Assembly: GCA_903875425.1 (NCBI GenBank)
Contig: CAIQWC010000030.1
Span: forward strand, 1-49,941
Direction of reading: 5' to 3'
DNA: 49,941 nucleotides
Source: an uncultured Actinomycetes bacterium
GTDB taxonomy: Bacteria > Actinomycetota > Acidimicrobiia > Acidimicrobiales > RAAP-2
Shown here: positions 14,838-23,079 of the stretch, piece after piece
How positions within the stretch are numbered: position 1 is the stretch's first letter
How the letters are laid out: each line of letters opens with the position of its first letter
Notes under the pieces: generated by a model
Told to the model about the DNA's origin: nothing
The model's database searches: none
Seen by the model: only the letters and a program-made list of their open reading frames with translations
Made by a program: the position numbers and the translations under genes

Positions 14838-15821
14838 GTGGATCTCCCCGTCATACGACCCCGCCGCCTTCGCCGCACACCAGCCTTGCGTCGTCTCGTC
14901 GCTGAGACGACCTTGCTTCGTCGCGACCTCATCGCGCCACTCTTCGTATCAGAGCGCGTGAGCAGTCCCGTCGAAATCCCCTCGATGCCTGGTCAGTTTC
15001 AGCACACGCTGGATTCACTCGTCGCAGGCGTTCACGATCTCGCTAGCGCTGGCGTTACGGCTGTGACCTTGTTTGGCGTTCCCGAAGTGAGGGATGCATT
15101 CGGTAGCCAAGCCTCGAGCGAGCATGGGATTATTCAAGTTGCCCTTCGCCGCCTCCACAGCGAGTTTGGAGATGCGGTCGTGATCATCCCCGATCTCTGC
15201 CTCGATGAGTTCACGGATCATGGCCACTGTGGGCTACTCGATAAAAACGGCATCGTCGACAATGATGCGACCTTGCTTCGCTATGCCGATGTGGCTATTG
15301 CACAAGCGCATGCCGGTGCTGATCTCGTTGCTCCTTCGGGAATGATGGATGGTCAGGTTGCTGTTATTCGCGGCGCCCTCGATGACGCAGGTTTTAGCCA
15401 TGTGGGCATCATGGCCTATGCGGCCAAGTACAACTCGGCGCTCTTTGGCCCCTTCCGTGATGCGGCCGAGGTTTCCATCTCCAATGGCGGTGACCGACGT
15501 AGCTACCAGCAAGACCCGGCTAACCGCCGCGAGTCCATCCGCGAAGTCCTCCTCGATGTCGAGCAAGGCGCGGATATTGTGATGGTGAAACCGGCCTTAA
15601 CCTACCTCGATGTGATCGCCGACGTGGCAACGAGCGTTGATGTTCCCGTGGCCGCCTATCACGTCAGCGGCGAATATGCCATGGTGAAAGCTGCCGCTGA
15701 GCGTGGGTGGATCGATGGTGACGCAGTCGCGCTTGAGCAACTCACCGCGGTCAAGCGCGCTGGTGCTGACATGATCCTTACCTACTTCGCCAAAGATATT
15801 GCAGGGCGCCTTGATGGCTGA
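14838..15821 (+). CDS. hemB: delta-aminolevulinic acid dehydratase (porphobilinogen synthase)
   Basis: A 327-residue TIM-barrel enzyme that condenses two 5-aminolevulinate molecules to porphobilinogen. The two Schiff-base lysines are Lys197 (KYNSALFGPFR) and Lys251 (MVKPALTYLD). The metal-site segment reads DLCLDEFTDHGHCG: Cys121 and Cys131 are kept but the middle zinc ligand is Asp123. The site is thus intermediate between three-Cys zinc enzymes and Mg-type enzymes; I believe this also occurs in other actinobacteria. It starts with a GTG six bases after a TAGGCT hexamer and overlaps hemL by eight bases. Confidence 0.97.
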   Translation: MDLPVIRPRRLRRTPALRRLVAETTLLRRDLIAPLFVSERVSSPVEIPSMPGQFQHTLDSLVAGVHDLASAGVTAVTLFGVPEVRDAFGSQASSEHGIIQVALRRLHSEFGDAVVIIPDLCLDEFTDHGHCGLLDKNGIVDNDATLLRYADVAIAQAHAGADLVAPSGMMDGQVAVIRGALDDAGFSHVGIMAYAAKYNSALFGPFRDAAEVSISNGGDRRSYQQDPANRRESIREVLLDVEQGADIVMVKPALTYLDVIADVATSVDVPVAAYHVSGEYAMVKAAAERGWIDGDAVALEQLTAVKRAGADMILTYFAKDIAGRLDG

Positions 15822-17100
15822 AACCAATAGAGCGTGGTTCGAGCGAGCCAGCGTGGTCATCCCTGGAGGTGTCGACTCGCCAGTGCGTTCATTCTCCTCG
15901 GTCGGCGGGGTTCCCTACACCGTGGTTGAAGGCGAAGGCCCCTACGTCGTTGATGTTGAGGGCACTCGCTACATCGATCTTGTGCAGTCCTATGGAGCGA
16001 GCTTGCTCGGTCACGCTCATCCTCAGGTGGTGTCGGCAATTACGCAAGCAGCTCGCCATGGAAGCACCTTTGGCGCCCCTACGAAGGGTGAAGTACTCCT
16101 CGCTGAAGCCATGACGTCGCGGGTACCGGGCCTAGAACAAGTTCGTTTCGTTTCTTCTGGCACCGAAGCGGTCATGTCAGCAGTTCGTGTGGCCCGTGGC
16201 GCCACAGGCCGATCGAAAATCTTAAAATTCGATGGCTGCTACCACGGCCACGCTGATCACCTACTCGTTGCCGGCGGTTCGGGAGTTGCCGAACTCGGGC
16301 TGCCAGGATCAGCAGGGGTGCCGCCAGAGGCAGTTGCGGATACTGTCGTCGCCCCCTACAACGTGATTCCTACGCTTGACGAAACCTTTGCCTGTGTTCT
16401 GGTCGAACCCGTCGCTGCGAACATGAATTTAGTTGCTCCGGCCCCAGGATTCCTCGAAGGGCTTCGGGCAGAGTGCGACCGCGTAGGGGCGCTCTTGCTC
16501 TTCGATGAAGTGATAACGGGGTTCCGCCTCGCGCAAGGAGGAGCGGCTGAGTTCTTCGGTGTTACCCCTGACCTGTGGTGTTTTGGCAAGGTCATCGGTG
16601 GCGGACTCCCCGTGGGGGCCTTCGGTGGTAAGGCTGAACTTCTGACGGTGCTTGCTCCGCAGGGGCCGGTATATCAAGCAGGCACCTTGTCGGGTAATCC
16701 GCTCGCTACGGCTGCTGGACGTAGTGTGCTCGAGCATGTGACGCCGGCTTCTTACATTGAACTTACGACGCGAGCTCAAGCCTTTGGTCGAGATCTTGAA
16801 GCAGCGATTCAACGCGGTGGCATCGGCGCACGGGTTGTTTCGGTTGGCCCCCTCCTTGGTCTCTACGTGGGTTCCGGTAGAGATCCCATCGAGACACCGA
16901 CGAACTACGTCGAGGCGAAGGCCATTATCGACCAAGGTATCTACCCACTGTTCTTTCACGCGCTCCTTCGTCGCGGTGTCGCGATGGCACCTGGAGCGTA
17001 TGAGATCATGTTTGTCTCAATGAGCCACAGCGACGAGATTCTTGCTGAGGTTGTTGCGAAAGCAACCGAAGCGTCCCTCGAGGTTGCAGCATCACGTTGA
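15814..17100 (+). CDS. hemL: glutamate-1-semialdehyde 2,1-aminomutase
   Basis: A 428-residue PLP-dependent class III aminotransferase-fold enzyme that turns glutamate-1-semialdehyde into 5-aminolevulinate, acting directly after HemA. Seen: PGGVDSPVRSF at the N-terminus, SSGTEAVMSAVRVAR, the cofactor-stacking CYHGHAD, LLFDEVITGFR, and the PLP lysine Lys259 in FGKVIGGGLPVGAFGG. The ATG at 15814 overlaps the end of hemB. Its TGA overlaps the ATG of the next gene by one base. Confidence 0.97.
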   Translation: MAETNRAWFERASVVIPGGVDSPVRSFSSVGGVPYTVVEGEGPYVVDVEGTRYIDLVQSYGASLLGHAHPQVVSAITQAARHGSTFGAPTKGEVLLAEAMTSRVPGLEQVRFVSSGTEAVMSAVRVARGATGRSKILKFDGCYHGHADHLLVAGGSGVAELGLPGSAGVPPEAVADTVVAPYNVIPTLDETFACVLVEPVAANMNLVAPAPGFLEGLRAECDRVGALLLFDEVITGFRLAQGGAAEFFGVTPDLWCFGKVIGGGLPVGAFGGKAELLTVLAPQGPVYQAGTLSGNPLATAAGRSVLEHVTPASYIELTTRAQAFGRDLEAAIQRGGIGARVVSVGPLLGLYVGSGRDPIETPTNYVEAKAIIDQGIYPLFFHALLRRGVAMAPGAYEIMFVSMSHSDEILAEVVAKATEASLEVAASR

Positions 17101-17957
17101 TGGAAGCTTTAGGTATGCTCCCTGAGGAGTACGAAGCAGAACCGAAGCCCATGAAGGGCTTGAGGATTCTGAGATGGCCTATCGCCATCGCACTCGTTCT
17201 TGGCATCGTTCTTGGTGCTGTCATCCCTCGAGCTTTCCATCACAGCCCGCCTCTCACCAAGAGCCAAGCAAGCGCGGTTGCCGGTGCGCTGGGGTTGACC
17301 TTGGGTGAGTTGCCCAGCGGATGGCTGAGCGTTCCGGGCGCTTCTCCTATTGCAGCCCTGACGGGCAGTGGGGGATCGGGTGCACCTTCTGATTCGCAGC
17401 GGAGGCAAAACCAGGCGATCGTGGCCCACTTTCAGGCATGCATCGGTTTGAGCAACGCCCGTGACCGCACCTTTGGCGCGGCAGGGATACTGCCGCTCGT
17501 GCAGGTACCGTCGCCTTCATTCTTTTCACGCGCTTCGATTCATGCCTATGAAGCCGGTACCGCGACGCAGTACTACACAGACCCGTCTAATGTCGCCAAA
17601 GACCAAGCACAAATGGCGATTCTTAACTATCCCGTATGTCTCGATCAAGCTATCGCCCGGATGTTCGCGCTGGGCACCGTCAACAATCCAACGACCTTGG
17701 CAGTGCCAGCGCATTCCGTGGCAATTCACGCCGGTGAGGGAGCATTTGTCCGATCAGCCACTGCCAAGTTTTCCATCCCCAATGGCTCGACAAAGATCAC
17801 GCTATGGCTTGGTGTAACGCTGATTATCCAGGGCCATATCGAGCAGAGTTTGTATACCTACTCACCCATAGGTCCGTTCCCAACTAGCGAGACCCAACAC
17901 ATCGTGGATCAACTCGTAAAGAAAATTCAAGCGGGACCAGTTTCGTCCCTGGCCTAG
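17100..17957 (+). CDS. membrane-anchored protein of unknown function
   Basis: A 285-residue protein with a short cytoplasmic head, one hydrophobic helix at about 25-43, and a presumably extracytoplasmic domain of about 240 residues. That domain has two Cys (in FQACIGLS and NYPVCLDQ) that could form a disulfide, and a hydrophobic strand-rich C-terminus. I recognise no family. General shape resembles actinobacterial secreted or anchored proteins with a sporulation- or lipoprotein-like beta domain. The ATG at 17100 overlaps the hemL stop, so it is expressed with haem synthesis genes, but no haem-binding motif is visible. Confidence 0.78.
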   Translation: MEALGMLPEEYEAEPKPMKGLRILRWPIAIALVLGIVLGAVIPRAFHHSPPLTKSQASAVAGALGLTLGELPSGWLSVPGASPIAALTGSGGSGAPSDSQRRQNQAIVAHFQACIGLSNARDRTFGAAGILPLVQVPSPSFFSRASIHAYEAGTATQYYTDPSNVAKDQAQMAILNYPVCLDQAIARMFALGTVNNPTTLAVPAHSVAIHAGEGAFVRSATAKFSIPNGSTKITLWLGVTLIIQGHIEQSLYTYSPIGPFPTSETQHIVDQLVKKIQAGPVSSLA

Positions 17958-18091
17958 CCGCGTCGTTGCGAGAACGCAGCGATGAATCTCGTCATGTCGG
18001 AATGCGAGCCGAGGCCGGCCCGTCGTATCGCTGGTGCGACGAACTGCTTGTGATGGCGTTCCTTGGCCCACCAGTTTCCGATGGTCACCAC
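17954..18091 (-). CDS. possible small protein of 45 residues
   Basis: On the minus strand an open frame runs from two adjacent GTG codons (18091, 18088) to a TAG at 17954-17956. It has mostly G/C in third codon positions and a plausible basic, Trp-containing product (starting TIGNWWAKERHHKQF, ending FSQRRG). It fills the otherwise empty gap between the anchored protein and the geranylgeranyl reductase and overlaps the anchored protein's stop tail to tail. No Shine-Dalgarno site is seen; a TAATTT hexamer lies 13 bases upstream. The frame stays open upstream to a TAA inside the reductase gene's 3' end. Chance cannot be excluded. Confidence 0.33.
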   Translation of the reverse strand: MVTIGNWWAKERHHKQFVAPAIRRAGLGSHSDMTRFIAAFSQRRG

Positions 18092-18135
18092 GTCGACGCT
18101 GGCGAAATTATTGTTACTACCAAGCGTAATGAGAT

Positions 18136-19482
18136 CTACGCAACTGAAGCGAGGCGCGGGTTAGCGTCTCCGAAAATCTTGCTAAGCGCGGCCTCGGGGA
18201 CTAACGAGGAGAGACGACGCAGCGCTCGGTATCCAACTTCTGCTGGGCCCAGCTCATCGGGGCGCATAAGGTTAGCCATGAGTGCGAGTAATTCGCTCAT
18301 TAACGTTTCCGAACGCATACCAACTCCGACGCACAGCGCCATCAACTTTGGTTCTGAAATGATGCGAACGAATGCTCGAGCAACGTCGTAGTACGGGCCA
18401 TACGCTTTCTCGAGTCGCTCGTTGTATTCATCGAGCGCTTCGGTGCCGCCACCGTTGAGTGACTCTGCAACCGATGCTGCCGCGAGGCGCCCTGTCTCGT
18501 AGCCATAGGTGATGCCCTCACCGTTGAAGGGATTAATGGCGCCTGAAGCGTCACCAATGCAGATGACGTTGATGCCGGTGCGCGGACCGACAGCAAAGCC
18601 CATGGGGAGTTTCCCACCAGTTGGTGATCCGCAGGCCGTCTCCGGCCGGATGTCCCAGTAATCCGGGGCAAAATCTACGAAGGCTTCCATGAGTTTGGAC
18701 GTGTTGACGCCCTTCCAACGACGGTCGGTTGAGAGCAGGCCTACGCCGACGTTGATGCGACCGTCACCGAGGGGAAAAATCCAACCGTAGCCGGGGACGA
18801 CCTCTCCGTCGGCGTTTCGAATATCAAGGTGGCTTTCAATAAAGGAATCCGCGCTCATGGGGGATTCGTAGTAGCCACGCAGTGCCATGCCCATGGGCCA
18901 ATCACGACGGCGCGAGGTTCCAAGTTCGCGGCCGATGCGCGAGTTGGCGCCATCGGCGACGACCACCATACGACCCCGAATCTCTTGGGTCTCACCGGTC
19001 GCTTTGTTCTTCGCGACCACACCCGAAACCGAACCTAAGCGAGAAGCAGTGCCTGGTACGTGCTCGATGAGACTGAGGGCCTCCATGCCACAGACGACGG
19101 TGGCGCCTTGTTGTGCGGCACCCGCGGCCACGATCTCATCAAGGTCGCGTCGCGGTAGGCAGTAGCCGTAGTTCGGGAAACTCGGATGCTCAGGCCAGAT
19201 CATTTCTAGGGATTGACCAAAGCCAAAACTGCGCAAGCCGGTGTATTTATGACCGTCGACAGCGATCTCAGCTTCGAGGCCCATGTCTTGGAGTTGGCGC
19301 ACCGTTCGCGGCGTCAGGCCGTCGCCACAGGTCTTCTCTCGTGGGAAGACCTTGCGCTCGAGGGCGATGACATCGAAGCCAGCCTTGGCGAGCCAGTGGG
19401 CGCACGAGGCCCCCGATGGTCCAGCCCCGACGATAACGACGTCGTAGCAGTGGTCGGGGATGGGGGAGGCGGCCTCAAGCAT
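18136..19482 (-). CDS. geranylgeranyl reductase family flavoprotein (possible menaquinone reductase)
   Basis: A 448-residue FAD enzyme that saturates double bonds in isoprenoid chains. Seen: the Rossmann motif GAGPSG at 19-24, the family's FPREKTCGDGLTPR segment, VVVADGANSRIGRELG, and the second FAD motif in CIGDASGAINPFNGEGI. It is divergent from nuoA across 63 bases. In actinobacteria a member of this family (MenJ) partially saturates the menaquinone side chain, and a gene of this type often neighbours nuo genes, so a role in making the quinone used by complex I is plausible. Archaeal-type lipid or chlorophyll substrates are less likely here. The ATG at 19482 has AAGGTG upstream. Confidence 0.88.
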   Translation of the reverse strand: MLEAASPIPDHCYDVVIVGAGPSGASCAHWLAKAGFDVIALERKVFPREKTCGDGLTPRTVRQLQDMGLEAEIAVDGHKYTGLRSFGFGQSLEMIWPEHPSFPNYGYCLPRRDLDEIVAAGAAQQGATVVCGMEALSLIEHVPGTASRLGSVSGVVAKNKATGETQEIRGRMVVVADGANSRIGRELGTSRRRDWPMGMALRGYYESPMSADSFIESHLDIRNADGEVVPGYGWIFPLGDGRINVGVGLLSTDRRWKGVNTSKLMEAFVDFAPDYWDIRPETACGSPTGGKLPMGFAVGPRTGINVICIGDASGAINPFNGEGITYGYETGRLAAASVAESLNGGGTEALDEYNERLEKAYGPYYDVARAFVRIISEPKLMALCVGVGMRSETLMSELLALMANLMRPDELGPAEVGYRALRRLSSLVPEAALSKIFGDANPRLASVA

Positions 19483-19545
19483 GGAATACACCTTAGAAGT
19501 CTTCGAGCCAACATCGGTCGGGTGGCGTCCCCGTAAGTGGTAGAA

Positions 19546-20004
19546 ATGATGACCGTGGACCAGTACCTCCCCGTTCTTGGCCTAATCATTCTCGGCGCCC
19601 TGTTTGCCGCAGGGTCCTTCGTCGCATCCGGCCTTCTCGCTCCCCGGAAGAAGGCCACGGCGGCCAAGGTGGCGCCGTATGAATGTGGCATCGTGGCCGA
19701 CGTGGAGCCGCCTCAGCGCTTTCCTGTTCGATTCTTCTTAGTCGCCATGATTTTCATCATCTTCGACATCGAAGTTGTCTTCTTGTACCCCTTTGCTGTT
19801 GTCTTTCGCCAACTTGGCGCATTCGGGTTAGTGGAAATTCTGGTGTTTTCCGTAGTCGTGTTTGCGTCCCTCGTTTTCTTAGTTTCTAACGGCGCCCTGA
19901 CCTGGGGACCGGTTAAGCGTTTGACCAAGGGCATGCCCGCGCGCAGTTCGGATTCAACCATTTCCAGAATTACGGCAGATTCTGCCTCTGACCAGGCTGC
20001 ATAG
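19546..20004 (+). CDS. nuoA: NADH-quinone oxidoreductase subunit A
   Basis: About 152 residues with three membrane helices, the small subunit at the junction of the membrane and peripheral arms of complex I. The conserved loop APYECGIV and the acidic IFDIEVVFLYP helix are present. Two adjacent ATGs (19546, 19549) and an upstream GTG (19537) are possible starts; no Shine-Dalgarno site is visible. The hydrophilic C-terminal tail of about 30 residues is longer than usual. First gene of a fourteen-gene operon in the standard order A-N. Confidence 0.95.
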   Translation: MMTVDQYLPVLGLIILGALFAAGSFVASGLLAPRKKATAAKVAPYECGIVADVEPPQRFPVRFFLVAMIFIIFDIEVVFLYPFAVVFRQLGAFGLVEILVFSVVVFASLVFLVSNGALTWGPVKRLTKGMPARSSDSTISRITADSASDQAA

Positions 20005-20010
20005 GAGCGT

Positions 20011-20577
20011 ATGGGACTCGAGGACCTCCAACATAACTTTCTCACCGCTCGCGTTGAAGACCTCGTAAAGTGGGCTCGACGCTCGAGCGTATGGCCAGCC
20101 ACCTTTGGCTTGGCCTGCTGTGCCATTGAGATGATGGCGGCTGGAACTGCTGATTACGACCTCTCGCGCTTCGGCATGGAAGTGTTCCGAAACTCTCCTC
20201 GTCAAGCTGACTTGATGATTGTTGCGGGCCGCGTGAGTCAGAAAATGGCACCGGTACTACGCCAGGTCTACGACCAAATGATGGAACCGAAGTGGGTCAT
20301 ATCCATGGGTGTTTGCGCCTCTTCGGGCGGCATGTTTAACAACTACGCCATCGTGCAAGGCGTCGACCAGATCGTTCCCGTAGATGTCTACGCACCGGGC
20401 TGTCCGCCGAGTCCCGAGACCCTGATGCACGCAATCTTGACCTTGCACGAAAAGATCAAGACAGGTGAAATTACCCAGCGTCGCCGCGATGGAAATCCGC
20501 TCCACCTTGTAGAAACACCAGACAGCCCTTGGGTTCCGGCCCAGCCGACCGCTGTCCGGATCGGAACCCCTCGATGA
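20011..20577 (+). CDS. nuoB: NADH-quinone oxidoreductase subunit B
   Basis: A 188-residue peripheral-arm subunit that holds the terminal [4Fe-4S] cluster N2, which donates electrons to quinone. The ligands are visible: adjacent Cys36-Cys37 ([10 protein letters not shown]), Cys102 ([11 protein letters not shown]) and Cys131 (APGCPPSPE). AGGAG lies four bases before the ATG. The stop overlaps nuoC in ATGA. Confidence 0.97.
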   Translation: MGLEDLQHNFLTARVEDLVKWARRSSVWPATFGLACCAIEMMAAGTADYDLSRFGMEVFRNSPRQADLMIVAGRVSQKMAPVLRQVYDQMMEPKWVISMGVCASSGGMFNNYAIVQGVDQIVPVDVYAPGCPPSPETLMHAILTLHEKIKTGEITQRRRDGNPLHLVETPDSPWVPAQPTAVRIGTPR

Positions 20578-21068
20578 GCGTTACCGCTATTGGCGCCCTC
20601 GACGGCTATGCGACCTTGAACAGTGCTGACGGGACGCAAACGGTGTTTCCGGACCGAGCGAGATACCGGGAGCTTGTTCGCGATCTGCGAGCCTCAGGCT
20701 TCGAAATGCTTATCGACTTGTGTGGCGTTGACTACCTCGGACACCCCGGTCGCAGCCTGCCCGACGGTGTGGTACCTGAGCGATTCGAAGTCGTAGTCAA
20801 CGTGCTGTCACTGTCGCAGAAGCGTCGGATTCGTATTCGGGTTCAGGTCGCGGAATCAGCGCCCGAGGTCGACTCGCTCTTTGCGTTGTACCCCGGCAGC
20901 GAGGCTATGGAGCGTGAAGCTTATGACCTTGTCGGAATCAACTTCACCGGTCACCCCGACCTGACACGCATTTTGATGCCTGACGACTGGGAGGGCCACC
21001 CCCTTCGCAAAGACTTCAGCATTGGGCGCGTTCCCGTGCAGTTCAAGGAAACACCGGGACCCCGATGA
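20574..21068 (+). CDS. nuoC: NADH-quinone oxidoreductase subunit C
   Basis: A 164-residue scaffold subunit of the peripheral arm (30-kDa subunit). The signature [32 protein letters not shown] region is seen near the C-terminus. I chose the ATG at 20574, which overlaps the nuoB stop; the open frame extends upstream inside nuoB. It is separate from nuoD, unlike the fused NuoCD of enterobacteria. Confidence 0.96.
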   Translation: MSVTAIGALDGYATLNSADGTQTVFPDRARYRELVRDLRASGFEMLIDLCGVDYLGHPGRSLPDGVVPERFEVVVNVLSLSQKRRIRIRVQVAESAPEVDSLFALYPGSEAMEREAYDLVGINFTGHPDLTRILMPDDWEGHPLRKDFSIGRVPVQFKETPGPR

Positions 21069-22477
21069 ACGACGACACCTCGGTGAACAACGACACGGTG
21101 TTGCTCGATAGTGATAGCGAAGCCGTCGTGGACAACATCATTAAGGCTAATCAGGCTGCTTGGTCGACACGAGAAACGTCCGAAGGATCCCAGGAGTTAC
21201 GTCGACGTGACGTAACGCAAGCCGAGGAGCTTGGTCGCGAGTCGGGTGCCGTCTTACGCCTCTCGGATGGCGTAGTCCTTGATCCTACGCAGATCGACAT
21301 TGATCGTCCTGATGACGAGACGATGATTTTGAACATGGGACCCCAGCACCCGTCAACGCACGGTGTGCTTCGGCTCATGTTGGAACTCGAAGGCGAAACG
21401 GTGCTGCGCACAAAGCCCATCATTGGCTACCTGCACACCGGCATGGAAAAGCAAGCCGAAGCGCTCACCTATGTGCAGGGCTCCACCAATGTCACTCGGA
21501 TGGACTACATGAGTCCGCTCTTTAATGAACTGGTGTTTTCCCTCGCCGCCGAGTCGCTCCTTGGCATCGAGATGCCTGAGCGTGCAACGTGGATCCGTAT
21601 GTTGATGTGCGAACTCAACCGTATGGCATCACACCTCGTATGGATGGCAACGAACGGTATGGACATGGGGTCATCATCAATGATGATCTACGCCTTCCGG
21701 GAACGCGAGATGGTGTTGAGTTTCTTTGAGAAGACCACGGGTCTTCGGATGAACACGAACTACATCCGACCTGGTGGTGTGGCTGCTGACCTTCCCGATG
21801 GCTGGGAGGACGATATTGCGGTGATCTGCGACACGATCCTTGAGCGCACCTACGAGTACGATGACCTCCTTACCGGCCAACCCATCTTCCGTGAACGCCA
21901 AGAGGGTGTAGGAAACTTGACCGCGGAAGAAGCGCTGGCGCTCTCGATTACCGGACCGTTGTTGCGCTCGACCGGCGTCCCCTGGGACCTTCGTCGCGCT
22001 ATGCCGTATTTGAACTACGACCAGGTCGACTTTGATGTGATTGTTGGAACCTATGGCGATAACTTCGACCGCTACGCCATTCGCCTCAATGAAATTCGTG
22101 AATCGATTCGTATCGTTCGGCAAATTCTCGAAAAGATGCCAAAGGGCGACTACCGAGTCCAAGACCCTAAGGTGACACCGCCGCCGCGTAGTCGTATCGA
22201 TGAGTCCATGGAGTCGTTGATTCATCACTTCAAGCTCTTCACCGAAGGCTTTAAGGTCCCCGAAGGCGAAACCTACGTCGCTGTTGAGTCACCTCGGGGA
22301 GAACTTGGTGTCTACCTTGTCTCTGACGGCTCTTCAAAGCCTTTCCGCATGCACGTTCGTGGTCCGAGCTTCGTGAACCTCCAAGCACTACCGCTCTTGC
22401 TCCGTGGCGGAATGATGTCTGATGCCGTTGCCGTTATCTCTTCGGTTGATCCCGTCATGGGAGAGGTGGACCGATGA
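21065..22477 (+). CDS. nuoD: NADH-quinone oxidoreductase subunit D, with a long N-terminal extension
   Basis: A 470-residue subunit (49-kDa type) that forms the quinone cavity with NuoB. The conserved core starts at about residue 86 with MILNMGPQHPSTHGVLRL, where most NuoD proteins begin. GYLHTGMEKQAE, MDYMSPLFNE and the C-terminal FVNLQALPLLLRG region are present, and the C-terminal MGEVDR ends the family. The extra 85 residues are charged, mostly polar and low in hydrophobics. The start (ATGA overlap with nuoC) is well supported, so the extension seems real. Confidence 0.97.
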   Translation: MNDDTSVNNDTVLLDSDSEAVVDNIIKANQAAWSTRETSEGSQELRRRDVTQAEELGRESGAVLRLSDGVVLDPTQIDIDRPDDETMILNMGPQHPSTHGVLRLMLELEGETVLRTKPIIGYLHTGMEKQAEALTYVQGSTNVTRMDYMSPLFNELVFSLAAESLLGIEMPERATWIRMLMCELNRMASHLVWMATNGMDMGSSSMMIYAFREREMVLSFFEKTTGLRMNTNYIRPGGVAADLPDGWEDDIAVICDTILERTYEYDDLLTGQPIFRERQEGVGNLTAEEALALSITGPLLRSTGVPWDLRRAMPYLNYDQVDFDVIVGTYGDNFDRYAIRLNEIRESIRIVRQILEKMPKGDYRVQDPKVTPPPRSRIDESMESLIHHFKLFTEGFKVPEGETYVAVESPRGELGVYLVSDGSSKPFRMHVRGPSFVNLQALPLLLRGGMMSDAVAVISSVDPVMGEVDR

Positions 22478-23079
22478 GTTACTTCACCGAAAGCCGCCAA
22501 GCCCGGGCTGAGCAGCTGATTGCTGTGTACCCTGAAGCGCGTAGCGCATTGATTCCGCTTTGTCACCTCGTACAAGAACAAGACGGCTACCTAAGCGAAG
22601 ACGGCATGGTGGAGGTTGCGAAGCTCTGTGGCATCACTCCTGCCGAGGTGAGAGGGACCGCAAGTTTTTATGACATGTTGCACACCGAACCTGTTGGAAA
22701 GTACCTCGTCGGCGTCTGCACCAACATCGCTTGTCTGCTCGCTGGTGGCCTTGAGTTGCTTGAGCATGCCGAAGGTAGCTTAGGAATCCGCGCCGGAGCC
22801 ACCACGCAAGACGGCTTGTTCACCTTGGAGGAGACTGAGTGCCTCGCCGACTGTGACATCGCTCCCTGCGTGCAGGTAAATCACCGCTATGTCCGAACGA
22901 CGACCCCCGAAGCGTTCGACGGCCTGGTTGCTGAGCTTCGAGAGGGCGGGCGTGCGAGTGAAATTCCGAGTCACGGCACCTTGGTCCGCACTCGTCGTGA
23001 CCTGGCCCTTGCGGTTAATCCTGATGACATTGCCAAGGAACGTGCTGAGCATCGAGCCGCAACGGAGAACGCATCGTGA
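22474..23079 (+). CDS. nuoE: NADH-quinone oxidoreductase subunit E
   Basis: A 201-residue thioredoxin-fold subunit of the NADH-oxidising tip with a [2Fe-2S] cluster (N1a). Ligands are Cys82, Cys87 (VCTNIAC), Cys123 and Cys127 (ECLADC). GTASFYDM precedes them. The C-terminal 50 residues beyond the fold are longer than in short NuoE proteins. Overlaps nuoD and nuoF by four bases each. Confidence 0.96.
   Translation: MSYFTESRQARAEQLIAVYPEARSALIPLCHLVQEQDGYLSEDGMVEVAKLCGITPAEVRGTASFYDMLHTEPVGKYLVGVCTNIACLLAGGLELLEHAEGSLGIRAGATTQDGLFTLEETECLADCDIAPCVQVNHRYVRTTTPEAFDGLVAELREGGRASEIPSHGTLVRTRRDLALAVNPDDIAKERAEHRAATENAS

Noticed and set aside
17966-18391. 141-codon plus-strand frame between the anchored protein and the reductase
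   Set aside because: Most of it is antisense to the reductase's C-terminus, and composition in the gap part looks non-coding; the minus-strand frame at 17954-18091 is the better candidate.
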